From CAYNSB01 sp964399625 (GTDB lineage Bacteria > Planctomycetota > Phycisphaerae > Phycisphaerales > UBA1924), in contig CAYNSB010000037.1 in assembly GCA_964399625.1 (NCBI GenBank), positions 1-37,913 on the forward strand: a stretch of 37,913 bases of DNA, given 5' to 3'. Every line of letters starts with the position of its first letter. Within the stretch, counting starts at the first letter, position 1. The notes beneath the pieces are model-generated. The model did no database searches, was not told the DNA's origin, and saw nothing but the letters and a program-made list of their open reading frames with translations. Position numbers and translations under genes: made by a program. Positions 17,239 to 28,568 of the stretch are shown here, piece by piece.

Positions 17239-18321
17239 TTATTTCTTCGACTGAAGGAAGCGATCGATCGAGCCTTGGATCTCCGCCTTTCTGTCCGGCG
17301 CGAGCTCGGTCGCTCTCCGCGCGATCTCAATCGCCGTGTCGGGGCTCCCCTTCCAGAAGTGCGCCCACGCCAGCGTGACAAGGACAGTCGGATCGGCATG
17401 GTCCGTGAGCTCGTCGGCCTTGGTCGCCGCGAACAACGCCAGGTCCAGGTCACGAAGTTCCGCCTTCGACTTTGGCGACACGATGCGCCAAGCGACCTCG
17501 TTCAGCGTCTCCGCGTCCTTGTGCGCGATCGCGCGGTCGGCGATGCGCCGCCCCATCGGGCTTGACTCCGCTCGCCCACCCTTCAGTGCCAACGCGTAGC
17601 GTGCCATCTCAACAGCCGGACGCACGCCGGAGAATTTCTCGGCAACCTCGCCGATGCGGTCAACCTTTTCCTCCATCGAGAGGTCGGAGGCGGACATGAT
17701 CTCCGCGAAACGCCGTTCCGCGTCGCCGATCTCTTGCATGCCCTTCTCGGCGCTCCACGTGCCCGACAAGAGCCGTTCGATCGGGACATCCAGCCACACC
17801 GGGTCGCCGATGTACGCGATGGACCCGGTGCGATCGATGACGAAGCACGTGGGAATGCCCGTCTGCCCCGCCGCCTTCATGTAGGCGTCGTGCGTCTCCT
17901 CTTCCTGGTCCCACGCGATGGAATACGCGATCGAATCGCCCTTTTTCGCGATCATGTCCGTCGCGCGCTCGAGCGTGTTCCCGTTGTTGTCGCGCGTGCT
18001 CACGCCGACGATCGTCACACCCTTGCCCTTGAAGCGCTCCTGCAGATCGGATAGATGCGGCATCGACTGGATGCACGGCCCGCACCATGTTGCCCAGAAC
18101 TCAATCACGTACACTCGACCCGTCGCAAATTCTGCAAGCGGCGCGCCCTTGATCCACGTGGCGATGCGCAGCGGTGGCGCCTTGTCTCCGACCTTCAGGC
18201 GAACGGCTTCCGATCGGGCGGGGGCTCGCTCCCCAACGTTCTCGCCTTGCCGTGCGTGCGTCACAGCGGCGGTCAGCGCGAGGCCCGCGAGCGAAACGAC
18301 CAGCCGTAACCGACAGCGCAT
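17239..18321 (-). CDS. Secreted TlpA/ResA-like thioredoxin protein, paralogue 1
   Basis: A 360-residue protein with a cleavable signal peptide (LRLVVSLAGLALTAAVTHA) and a TlpA/AhpC-TSA-type thioredoxin domain (about 42-190). The redox pair is C80/C83 in FWATWCGPCIQSMPHL. The cis-Pro loop reads GIPTCFVIDR, with a third Cys two residues after the cis-Pro where TlpA proteins more often have Thr-Phe. The C-terminal 150 residues form a helical region (EVAWRIV, LVTLAWAHFWKGSPDTAIEIARRA) ending in a TPR-like hairpin. The likely site is the periplasm, as a thiol oxidoreductase with an unknown client. The ATG at 18321 follows a strong GAAAGGAG site. It is a tandem paralogue of the next gene upstream (18571-19668). 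Confidence 0.85.
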   Translation of the reverse strand: MRCRLRLVVSLAGLALTAAVTHARQGENVGERAPARSEAVRLKVGDKAPPLRIATWIKGAPLAEFATGRVYVIEFWATWCGPCIQSMPHLSDLQERFKGKGVTIVGVSTRDNNGNTLERATDMIAKKGDSIAYSIAWDQEEETHDAYMKAAGQTGIPTCFVIDRTGSIAYIGDPVWLDVPIERLLSGTWSAEKGMQEIGDAERRFAEIMSASDLSMEEKVDRIGEVAEKFSGVRPAVEMARYALALKGGRAESSPMGRRIADRAIAHKDAETLNEVAWRIVSPKSKAELRDLDLALFAATKADELTDHADPTVLVTLAWAHFWKGSPDTAIEIARRATELAPDRKAEIQGSIDRFLQSKK

Positions 18322-18531
18322 GACGCTCTCCTTTCGAGCACGCTCCTGCCGACGCGCTCCCCACACCGCGAGCCTCCACGTACAGATGTCCTGCGGGAAA
18401 CGTTCCGTCAAAGACGTGAACGATCGCGCGAGCCCAGTGATCGAACCGTGACGTCGCGAGCGCGAGCTGATCTCGAGTTCCCACCGACCCGGACCGGGCT
18501 CGAAGCGAATGTCGCCGCTTCACGGACGTAT

Positions 18532-18559
18532 GCGCTGGCCCGACTTGAGGGGCCGGCGC
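18532..18559 (-). other. Stem-loop just downstream of TlpA-like paralogue 2
   Basis: Arms GCGCTGGCCC (18532-18541) and GGGCCGGCGC (18550-18559) pair with one mismatch around an 8-base loop. The hairpin sits 12 bases past the stop codon of the upstream gene. There is no T tract on the minus strand, so it could be an mRNA 3'-end stabiliser or a weak terminator rather than a classical intrinsic terminator. Confidence 0.45.
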
Positions 18560-18570
18560 ACGCTCTGGTC

Positions 18571-19668
18571 CTAGTGCTTTGCTCTCTTGAATCGGTCGAG
18601 CGAACCCTTCAGCTCCTCCTTGAGCCCCTCGTCCTCCGCGAGCTCGAGGGCCTTGCCCTCGATCTCGATCGCCCGCTCAACCTCGCCCTTCCAGAAGTAA
18701 ACCCACGCGAGCGTGTCGAGCATCGCGGCGTCCGAATGGTTCGTCAGATCCAGCGCCTTGGTCACCGCGACCATCGCCAGCTCGAGGTCCTTGTCCTGAA
18801 CCTTCGCCTGGGGATCAACGATCCGCCAGGCAACCTCGTTGAGCCTGATCGCGTCCCGGTTCTTCGCGGCGGCGTCCACGAGGCGGTGCCCCAGCGCGCT
18901 CGCTTCCTTCGACGACGTCGCGAGCATCAGCGCGAATCGCGGAATCTCGATCACGGACGCCGTACCCGGGTGCTCCTTCTCGATCTGCGCGAGTTGCTCC
19001 AACGCCGCCTGGGGATTGGACTCGGCCGTGGACATCGTCGAGGCGAAGCGCCGCTCCGCGTCCTTGATCTCGGCCATCCCCCTTTCCGCGTTCCACGATC
19101 CCTCGAGGATCGCCGCAACGGGAGCGTCGAGCCACATCGGGTGCCCGATGTAGGCGATGCGCGACGCGCGATCCACGACAAAGCATGTCGGGATGCTCGC
19201 CTGACGCGCGGCCTTCATGTAGGCGTCCTTCGTCTCCGAGCCACGATCCCACGCCACGGTGTACGCCATCGCCTCACTCTTGTCGGCGACCATCTGCTCC
19301 GCCTTCTCGCGCGTGTTGCCCTTCGCATCCCGCGTGCTGACGCCGATCAGAGTCACCCCCTTGTCCTTGAACCGGCGCTGCAAACTCGAGAGGTGGGGCA
19401 TGGACTCGATGCAGGGGCCGCACCACGTCGCCCAGAACTCGATGACATACACCCGCCCGCTCTCGAACTCCTTGACGGGCGCTCCCTTGATCCATTTCTC
19501 GATGCTCAGGGCGGGCGCACGATCGCCGATCTTCAGCTCGAGCACGGGCTTGCTCGCGTCGTGCTCGGGCGCACGCGGGGGCGTGTTCTCCACGTTCTGG
19601 GCGAGCGCGGGCGCGCTCAACGCCATCGAGACCGCGGCCGCAGCGACCAGCCGAACGTGCGTGTTCAT
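18571..19668 (-). CDS. Secreted TlpA/ResA-like thioredoxin protein, paralogue 2
   Basis: A 365-residue close relative of the gene at 17239-18321, with the same order of parts: signal peptide (LVAAAAVSMALSAPALAQ), thioredoxin domain with C83/C86 in the identical context FWATWCGPC, a SIPTCFVVDR cis-Pro loop with the same extra Cys, and a helical C-terminus (LNEVAWRIVDP, LDTLAWVYFWKGEVERAIE). Both copies keep all catalytic residues. ACGGAG precedes the ATG at 19668 by 6-7 bases. A 249-base spacer, with a stem-loop at its start, separates the two genes, so each may have its own promoter. Both are expected to be periplasmic thiol-disulfide oxidoreductases; the clients are unknown. Confidence 0.85.
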   Translation of the reverse strand: MNTHVRLVAAAAVSMALSAPALAQNVENTPPRAPEHDASKPVLELKIGDRAPALSIEKWIKGAPVKEFESGRVYVIEFWATWCGPCIESMPHLSSLQRRFKDKGVTLIGVSTRDAKGNTREKAEQMVADKSEAMAYTVAWDRGSETKDAYMKAARQASIPTCFVVDRASRIAYIGHPMWLDAPVAAILEGSWNAERGMAEIKDAERRFASTMSTAESNPQAALEQLAQIEKEHPGTASVIEIPRFALMLATSSKEASALGHRLVDAAAKNRDAIRLNEVAWRIVDPQAKVQDKDLELAMVAVTKALDLTNHSDAAMLDTLAWVYFWKGEVERAIEIEGKALELAEDEGLKEELKGSLDRFKRAKH

Positions 19669-19731
19669 CGTCAACTCCGTCGGCCCACCCACCCGCAAGA
19701 AGTCAGGCGTGGAACGAATGGACCGAGAATG

Positions 19732-19761
19732 ATGCTACCCGTTCGTCGGATGCGCGAGCAA
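19732..19761 (-). promoter_or_regulatory. Possible sigma70-like promoter of TlpA-like paralogue 2
   Basis: Read on the minus strand, TTGCTC (19761-19756) and TAGCAT (19737-19732) are separated by 18 bases, about 65 bases before the start codon at 19668. Matches are partial and G+C-rich genomes give chance hits, so this is tentative. Confidence 0.25.
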
Positions 19762-19771
19762 GACATTCCCG

Positions 19772-21781
19772 TCACGATTCCGAACGGGAGAGCACCAGCA
19801 CCGTGACGTCATCGGATCGCTCGGTGCCCTGCCATTCGTCCAAGCGCCGCAGAATCTCCGTGCATAGCTCGGCCGGGTCGCGGGCGTCCTGCCCTCGCGT
19901 CACGGCGCGAAGCGTTTCGGCAAGGCGCTCCTCCCCGAAGAACTCGCCCGAGCCGCGGCGCCTCGCGTCCGGCACGCCGTCCGTATAGAGAACGAGCGCC
20001 TCGCCCGGGGCGAGCTGTTCCTGCTCCGCTCCGAACGCTTGATCGCGCAGCGCCCCGACGATGGTCCCCGTCGATCGTCCGAACCGGCGAACAACCCCAT
20101 TGGAGACGACGAGGGGGAGCTGGTGCCCGCCGTTGGCGTACGTCATCGAGCCCGTGGCGCGATCGAAGTAGCCGATGAAGATTGTCACGAACAGCCCCGC
20201 CTGGTTGTCCGCGAGCAGGCGCTGGTTCGCCTCGCTCAGGACGCGACCCGGGGGCTCGCCACGCGTCGCCAGGTCGCGCACCACGGTGCGCGCCACGGCC
20301 ATGAACAACGACGCCGGCACACCCTTGCCCGCGACATCCGCGATCACGATCGCAAGCCGACCATCGTGCAGGGTGAAGAAGTCGTAGAAATCTCCCGCGA
20401 CGCCGCGCGCAGGGGCGTTCACCGCGTGCAGGCGATGGGTCCGGCTCTGCGTGACGATCGGATCCAGCTGCGGGAGCAGCGACGCCTGGATGTCGCGCGC
20501 CACGCGCAGCTCGCTCAGCACCGCCTCGCGCTGCCGGGTCGCCTCGGTCACCTCATCGACGCGCTGCTTGAGCTGGCGGAGCATGCGATTGAACGCGCGG
20601 GACAGATCGCCGATCTCGTCGTTCGTGCGCACGCGAACGGGCGGCGCATCGAGATTTCCGGCCCCGAGCGCGCTCACGCCCTCGGCAAGCCGGTTGAGCG
20701 GGCGGATGAGCCACCACCCGATCGACAGCACCGTGCACGTGACGAGCGCGAGGATCAGCGCCGACGAGAACGCGCGATCGCCCAGCTCGCGGTACACGCT
20801 CGCCAGGGCCTTGTCCTTGTCCAACGCCGCCGCAAGCGACCACCTCGCGGCGGGGATCGGTGTGTAGGCCACGAGCAGCACACGCGACGGATCACGCAGA
20901 TCGCGGATCGTCGCCTTGGCGCTCTGCTGAAGCGTCATCTGCCGACCGAGTTCAACAAGCTCGGGGCGTCCGAACATCTGGCTGATCTGCGTGTACGTCG
21001 TCAGGTGCGCCACCCGCTCGTTCGTGTCCTCCGGCCACACGAGCACGCGCCCGCCCGCGCTGAGCACCGCGACCCAGGCGCTCTGCCCATTCCTGGACGC
21101 GGCCAGATCGGTCAAGTCCGCCAGCTGCACGTCGATCGTGGCGACTCCGACGAACCGCCCCATGTGGTAGAACGGTGCGGAGAACGTGCACATCACTGTG
21201 CCGTCGGCCGCGTCGTCCGCGTAGGGCTCCGTCCAGATGGGCAATCCCTCGTCGCGGGCCCGGGCGAACCACTCCCACGAGCCTCCGGCGTAGTCGTAGA
21301 CGCGGGCAACGTCCTTGCGCGCCATTGTTCCGCGCGCCCCGGCACCCACACCGGTGCGATGGACGTAGGGCGCAAACGTCCCCCGCCCTCCCCCCGCCGG
21401 GTCAAACGCGATGCACGCGCCATAGGCAAGCCCCGCCTGATCGAGCGATCGCTCCAGGAGTTCGTAGACCTCCTCGTCGCTCAGGTTCGGGTACGTGCTG
21501 AGGATCGCCGCGTTGCTCCGCGCGATCTGCGCCACGGCGCGAAGCTCGGCCTCAAAGCGCCCAGCCATCGCCTCCGCCTCGCGCGACAGCACCAGCTGCT
21601 GCTGCTCCAGCGCGTCCTGCCGGCGGGCGCGAAAGCTGTTCCAGCCAAGCAGGGCCAGCACCACGATCAGCGGCGCCGCAACCCCCAGCATCAGCTTGAG
21701 TCGGATCGAGATCCGCACGCGTCCCTCGGCTTTCTTCCGTGAATGCCGCGCCCGCGTGCCGGAAGATTCGCCCGCGGGCAT
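19772..21781 (-). CDS. Membrane sensor with Cache-like, HAMP and PP2C/SpoIIE phosphatase domains
   Basis: A 669-residue inner-membrane protein of the RsbU type, expected to dephosphorylate a phosphorylated anti-anti-sigma factor and so control a partner-switching sigma factor system. Helix 1 (31-47, MLGVAAPLIVVLALLGW) and helix 2 (about 337-359, ALILALVTCTVLSIGWWLI) enclose a periplasmic double-Cache-like sensor of some 280 residues with typical segments (WTEPYADDAADG, GVATIDVQL). A HAMP domain follows (PLNRLAEGVSALGAGN), then the phosphatase domain with GVAGDFYDFF, IADVAGKGVPASLFM and LYTDGVPDAR carrying metal-binding Asp residues. The start is uncertain: ATG at 21781 or GTG at 21841. No RsbV/RsbW-like genes are near, so the target is encoded elsewhere. 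Confidence 0.9.
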   Translation of the reverse strand: MPAGESSGTRARHSRKKAEGRVRISIRLKLMLGVAAPLIVVLALLGWNSFRARRQDALEQQQLVLSREAEAMAGRFEAELRAVAQIARSNAAILSTYPNLSDEEVYELLERSLDQAGLAYGACIAFDPAGGGRGTFAPYVHRTGVGAGARGTMARKDVARVYDYAGGSWEWFARARDEGLPIWTEPYADDAADGTVMCTFSAPFYHMGRFVGVATIDVQLADLTDLAASRNGQSAWVAVLSAGGRVLVWPEDTNERVAHLTTYTQISQMFGRPELVELGRQMTLQQSAKATIRDLRDPSRVLLVAYTPIPAARWSLAAALDKDKALASVYRELGDRAFSSALILALVTCTVLSIGWWLIRPLNRLAEGVSALGAGNLDAPPVRVRTNDEIGDLSRAFNRMLRQLKQRVDEVTEATRQREAVLSELRVARDIQASLLPQLDPIVTQSRTHRLHAVNAPARGVAGDFYDFFTLHDGRLAIVIADVAGKGVPASLFMAVARTVVRDLATRGEPPGRVLSEANQRLLADNQAGLFVTIFIGYFDRATGSMTYANGGHQLPLVVSNGVVRRFGRSTGTIVGALRDQAFGAEQEQLAPGEALVLYTDGVPDARRRGSGEFFGEERLAETLRAVTRGQDARDPAELCTEILRRLDEWQGTERSDDVTVLVLSRSES

Positions 21782-21867
21782 CCCAAGGATACGTCCCGCG
21801 GGAGGGGCGTTCGGCGATCCGTGCGCGCCAGGACGGTACACTCATATCCCCCCAAGAGGAGCACCGC

Positions 21868-24108
21868 ATGACGTCAATCCCGCGTTCCGTAGCCGCCGTC
21901 ATCGCGCTCGCCGCGATCACCGCGGCGGGCTGCCAGGAAACCAAGCAAGCGGTCCAGACCGCCAAGCGCGAGCTGACGGGCACGTCGGGCGCGCAGGTCT
22001 CCAGCGCCGCACCCGCCACCGCTCTGGCGTACCCCAAGGCCGGCAAGAGCGACACCGTGGACACGTACCACGGCACCACCATCGCGGACCCCTATCGCGG
22101 CCTCGAGGAGTACACGGACGCGACCAACGCCTGGATCGAGGCACAGAACAAGGTGACCTTCGCGTACCTGGAATCGATCCCGCAGCGGGCCGCGATCAAG
22201 TCCCGCCTCACGCAACTGTGGAACTACGAGCGCTTCAGCGCCCCCTTCAAGGAGGGCGGGCGGTATTTCTACTCGCGCAACGACGGGCTGCAGAACCAGT
22301 CCGTCTTCTTCACCACCGGCTCGATCACGGACCCCGGGCGTCCGCTCCTCGATCCGAACACGATGTCCAAGGATGGCACCGTGGCCCTCGCGGGCACCGT
22401 GCCCAGCAAGGACGGCAAGTACCTCGCCTACGCGACCGCCGACGCCGGCTCGGACTGGAACATCTGGCGCGTCATCGAGATCGACTCGGGCAAGCAGGTC
22501 GGCGAGGACCTCAAGTGGATCAAGTTCGGCGGCGCGACCTGGGCCAAGGACAGCTCCGGCTTCTTCTACTCCAAGTACGAGAAGCCCGAGGGCGATGCGC
22601 TCAAGGCCGTCAACGAGAACCAGAAGATCTACTGGCACAAGCTCGGCGATCCCCAGAGCAAGGACACGCTCGTCTACGCTCGCCCCGATCACCCCAAGTG
22701 GTACCTCTTCTCGGGCGTGACCGACGCGGGGGACTACCTCATGGTGTTCCCGGATGATCCCGAGACGATCAACTCGGCGGTCTACTACAAGGACCTGACC
22801 AAGCCCGACGCCCCCGTCGTCGAGCTCCTGAACAAGTGGGACGCGAAGTACTCGTTCGTGGACAACGACGGCCCGATCTTCTATCTCACCACGGACAAGA
22901 ATGCACCGAAGCTCAAGCTCGTCGCGATCGACATCCGCGAAGCAAAGGACGGCGAGCTCACCAACCCGCGCGTGGTCATCCCCGAGGCCACGGAGACCCT
23001 GCAGGGCGTCTCGTACGTCGGGGGCAAGTTCTTCGCCACGTACCTGCAGGACGCCAAGAGCGTCGTCCGGGTCTACTCCCCCGAGGGCAAGTCGCTGGGC
23101 GAGGTGAAGCTCCCCGGCCTGGGCACGGTCGGCGGCTTCGGCGGCAAGAAGAACGAGACCGAGACCTTCTACTCGTTCACCAACTACAACACCCCGCCCA
23201 CCATCTACAAGTATGACACGGCCTCGGGCAAGAGCGAGGTCTTCAAGCAGCCCAAGGTGCCCTTCAACTCCGCCGACTACGAGTCCAAGCAGGTCTTCTA
23301 CGCCTCCAAGGACGGCACCAAGGTCCCCATGTTCATCACGCACAAGAAGGGTCTGAAGCTCGACGGCTCGAACCCCACCCTGCTCTACGGCTACGGCGGT
23401 TTCAACATCTCACTCACGCCCGGATTCAGCCCCGCGAACCTCCAGTGGATGGAGATGGGCGGCGTCTATGCGGTCGCCAACCTCCGCGGAGGCGGCGAGT
23501 ACGGCACGGACTGGCACAAGGCCGGCACACGCACGCACAAGCAGAATGTCTTCGATGACTTCATCGCCGCCGGCGAGTGGCTCATCGCCAACAAGTACAC
23601 CCAGCCCAAGAAGCTCGCGATCCAGGGGGGCTCCAACGGCGGCCTGCTCGTGGGCGCCTGCATGACGCAGCGCCCCGACCTGTACGGAGCATGCCTCCCC
23701 GCCGTGGGCGTCATGGACATGCTGCGATTCCAGAAGTTCACCGTGGGCTCGGGGTGGCGCTCCGACTACGGCGACTCCGAGAAGGAAGAGAGCGAGTTCA
23801 AGGCCCTGCGCGCCTACTCGCCCTACCACAACATCAAGAAGGGCACCTGCTACCCGCCCACGCTGATCACCACGGCGGACCACGATGACCGCGTCTACCC
23901 GGCCCACTCCTTCAAGTTCGCCGCGGCTCTGCAGGAGGCCCAGGGGTGCAACAACCCGACGCTCATCCGTATCGAGGTGAGGGCCGGGCATGGCGCCGGC
24001 AAGCCGACGAGCAAGCGCATCGAGGAGGCCGCGGACCTCTGGTCCTTCCTCGTCAAGAACCTAGACTTCAAGCCCGAGCTCCCCTCCGCGAGCGCGGCCG
24101 CCAACTGA
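21868..24108 (+). CDS. Prolyl oligopeptidase (S9A) lipoprotein
   Basis: A 746-residue serine peptidase that cuts after proline in short peptides. The N-terminus is a lipoprotein signal with a lipobox ending AAGC (C22), so the enzyme is probably anchored to a membrane and faces the periplasm or outside. A seven-bladed propeller (about 60-470) gates the active site; a first helical part reads DPYRGLEEYTDATNAW. The catalytic triad lies in the alpha/beta-hydrolase domain: S589 in GGSNGGLLVG, Asp in TADHDDRV (671-678), and H708 in RAGHGAGKP. AAGAGGAG is placed 6-7 bases before the ATG at 21868. It is divergent from the sensor phosphatase (86 bases between starts) and ends in a good terminator. Confidence 0.95.
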   Translation: MTSIPRSVAAVIALAAITAAGCQETKQAVQTAKRELTGTSGAQVSSAAPATALAYPKAGKSDTVDTYHGTTIADPYRGLEEYTDATNAWIEAQNKVTFAYLESIPQRAAIKSRLTQLWNYERFSAPFKEGGRYFYSRNDGLQNQSVFFTTGSITDPGRPLLDPNTMSKDGTVALAGTVPSKDGKYLAYATADAGSDWNIWRVIEIDSGKQVGEDLKWIKFGGATWAKDSSGFFYSKYEKPEGDALKAVNENQKIYWHKLGDPQSKDTLVYARPDHPKWYLFSGVTDAGDYLMVFPDDPETINSAVYYKDLTKPDAPVVELLNKWDAKYSFVDNDGPIFYLTTDKNAPKLKLVAIDIREAKDGELTNPRVVIPEATETLQGVSYVGGKFFATYLQDAKSVVRVYSPEGKSLGEVKLPGLGTVGGFGGKKNETETFYSFTNYNTPPTIYKYDTASGKSEVFKQPKVPFNSADYESKQVFYASKDGTKVPMFITHKKGLKLDGSNPTLLYGYGGFNISLTPGFSPANLQWMEMGGVYAVANLRGGGEYGTDWHKAGTRTHKQNVFDDFIAAGEWLIANKYTQPKKLAIQGGSNGGLLVGACMTQRPDLYGACLPAVGVMDMLRFQKFTVGSGWRSDYGDSEKEESEFKALRAYSPYHNIKKGTCYPPTLITTADHDDRVYPAHSFKFAAALQEAQGCNNPTLIRIEVRAGHGAGKPTSKRIEEAADLWSFLVKNLDFKPELPSASAAAN

Positions 24109-24151
24109 GCCAAGCACTCCGGGTCCGGGACCCCACAACTCAATTCACGCC

Positions 24152-24182
24152 ACGCCCGCCGAAGCCATCGGCGGGCGTTTTC
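24152..24182 (+). terminator. Intrinsic terminator after the prolyl oligopeptidase gene
   Basis: An 11-bp perfect stem (ACGCCCGCCGA at 24152-24162 with TCGGCGGGCGT at 24168-24178) and a 5-base loop are followed by TTTTC. It starts about 45 bases after the stop codon. On the opposite strand no T run follows, so it acts mainly on the plus strand. Confidence 0.88.
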
Positions 24183-24196
24183 ATTGGGCGCGGCGC

Positions 24197-25069
24197 TCAG
24201 GCCTTGCGCCACCACACGCCTGTCCAATCGATGCGGTGGATCTCGCTCGTGATTCCTTTCGACGCACGGAACTCGGTGCACGCACGCCGACAAGGCTCGA
24301 AGTCGTGGTAATCGTCCACGATCACGAATCCGCCGGGCGAGAGCCGGTCCCACAACGCCACCAGGGCGTCCATGGTGGATTCGTACAGATCGCCATCGAG
24401 CCGCATCAGCGCCAGCCGTTCGATGGGGGCTCCCGGCAGCGTGTCCTTGAACCACCCCTTGAGGAATCGCACCTGCTCGTCCAGCAGCCCGTACCGACGG
24501 AAGAGATCCTCGACCTCCTCCCGCGGAATCGCGAGCCCGGGGAACACTGCCGCGCTGAAGTCGTACCCCGCATCCTGGGGCGCCGTGGGCACAGGCAGGC
24601 CCTCGAACGAGTCGGCCACCCACACCCGACGATCCGAGATCCCCCGCGCCGCAAGGTAGCCACGCATGAAGATCGTCGCGCCTCCCCGCCACACTCCCGT
24701 CTCGATGAGATCGCCCGGGATCCGATCGGCGACCACACGATCGAGCAGCGCGTGGATGTTGTCCAGGCGCGCCCGCCCGATCATGGTGTGGTACACCTCA
24801 GTCACGTTCCGCAGGTTCAACCGGCGCACGCTCCCATCCGCGTGCGTCACCGGCCAATGGAACGAGATCTTCCCCTCGCCCCGCGCCTCGGCGAGCTGGC
24901 GGAGGATGTCGGGCCGCCGGCGAGCGATCTCGCGCACGACGTGCGGGTCCACGGGCTGACCGCCCAGCGCGCACTGAACCAGGTACACGATCCGCGCCTC
25001 GTTCTCGATGTAGAGCTCATCAAGCAGCGAGGCCTTGAGCAGCGAGAGGTAACGGTCCGCAACGTCCAT
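24197..25069 (-). CDS. TylF/macrocin O-methyltransferase-family protein
   Basis: A 290-residue S-adenosylmethionine-dependent methyltransferase of the TylF (macrocin O-methyltransferase) family, which mostly methylates sugar hydroxyls. The Rossmann motif I is LIETGVWRGGATIFM. The segment after strand 2 is VWVADSFEGLP, and the metal-binding Asp region reads LMRLDGDLYESTMDAL and FVIVDDYHDFEPC. About 100 extra N-terminal residues precede the methyltransferase core (LSLLKASLLDELYIENEAR), as in this family. CGGAG lies 8 bases before the ATG at 25069. No glycosyltransferases or antibiotic genes are nearby, so a role in surface glycan decoration is more likely than natural-product synthesis (inference). 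Confidence 0.88.
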   Translation of the reverse strand: MDVADRYLSLLKASLLDELYIENEARIVYLVQCALGGQPVDPHVVREIARRRPDILRQLAEARGEGKISFHWPVTHADGSVRRLNLRNVTEVYHTMIGRARLDNIHALLDRVVADRIPGDLIETGVWRGGATIFMRGYLAARGISDRRVWVADSFEGLPVPTAPQDAGYDFSAAVFPGLAIPREEVEDLFRRYGLLDEQVRFLKGWFKDTLPGAPIERLALMRLDGDLYESTMDALVALWDRLSPGGFVIVDDYHDFEPCRRACTEFRASKGITSEIHRIDWTGVWWRKA

Positions 25070-25116
25070 GGATGCGACTCCGGCAGCGAAAGGCCGCATC
25101 GTACCACGACCGGTGG

Positions 25117-27786
<2,670 letters not shown>

Positions 27787-27920
27787 GAGCCCACTCCCGG
27801 AGCACATTCTGCCGCGCATCGGCACCGCGTGCATGCTCCGGCGTTTCATTCTTCCGCACGGGAAATGTTCGCGGACTCGGCCCCTCGCCCGCGGCAGGTC
27901 CGATTCGCTACCGTGTCAGG

Positions 27921-28550
27921 ATGGGCAAGCACACGCCGTGGACGCCACGCGAGCATCGCATCCTCGACCGCCTCACATCCCCCCACGCCATCCAGACGCT
28001 TCTGGATCGACTCCCATACAGCACCGACCCCGTGTACCGCTGCCCGCGTGACGTGCTCCGCGATCGCCGGGCGCACTGCGTGGACGGAGCGCTCCTGGCC
28101 GCCGCCGCGCTCGAACGCCTGGGGCACCCGCCCAGGGTCGTCTGGGTCCATGCGCACAACGACGATGGGCACCTGATCGCGGTCTGGCGTCGCCGGGGAC
28201 TGTGGGGCGCGGTCGCCAAGAGCAACTTCGTCGGGCTACGCCTTCGCGAACCCGTGTACCGCTCGCTCCGCGAGCTCGTGATGTCCTACTTCAACGAGTA
28301 CTTCAACACGCTCGGCGATCTGTCCATGCGTGCCTACACGCGCCCGCTCGATCTGGCTCGATTCGATGCGCTTGCCTGGCGCACCGATTCCTCTCGCCTG
28401 CCCGAGATCATCGACGATGCTCTGGATCGAGCCCCGACACACGCGGTCGCTCCGTCGTGGGCGATCGACCGCCTCAAGCGGGTCGATGCACGCACGCTGC
28501 GCAGCGCGATGCTCGGCAGCGAGCCCAAGGGGCTGTTCAAGCCGCGATAG
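27921..28550 (+). CDS. Transglutaminase-like Cys/His protein, unknown function
   Basis: A 209-residue soluble protein. The segment RAHCVDGALLAAAALERLG places Cys53 at the start of a helix, and DDGHLIAVWRRRGLWGAVAK places His84 at the start of a strand. This is the order and spacing of the catalytic Cys and His in transglutaminase-like/papain-fold proteins. The usual third residue, Asp, is not obvious after the strand; Lys100-Ser101-Asn102 stands there. It has no signal peptide or membrane segment. It is divergent from the kinase gene (134 bases between starts) and convergent, 18 bases away, with the next small gene. Whether it is an enzyme or a relic fold is unclear. Confidence 0.7.
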   Translation: MGKHTPWTPREHRILDRLTSPHAIQTLLDRLPYSTDPVYRCPRDVLRDRRAHCVDGALLAAAALERLGHPPRVVWVHAHNDDGHLIAVWRRRGLWGAVAKSNFVGLRLREPVYRSLRELVMSYFNEYFNTLGDLSMRAYTRPLDLARFDALAWRTDSSRLPEIIDDALDRAPTHAVAPSWAIDRLKRVDARTLRSAMLGSEPKGLFKPR

Positions 28551-28568
28551 TGGTTGCGATGTCCAGCG

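Noticed and set aside
18448..19806. Plus-strand open frame of about 450 codons
   Set aside because: It is antisense to the TlpA-like paralogue 2, which has a signal peptide, a WCGPC motif and a ribosome binding site. The plus-strand product is low-complexity and Arg-rich.
21874..23343. Minus-strand open frame of about 490 codons
   Set aside because: It is antisense to the prolyl oligopeptidase gene, and its composition (Val, Gly, Arg, Glu repeats) is typical of a shadow frame.
24197..25069. Natural-product gene cluster suggested by the TylF-like methyltransferase
   Set aside because: There are no polyketide, peptide synthetase or glycosyltransferase genes around it; the family is also common in surface glycan metabolism.
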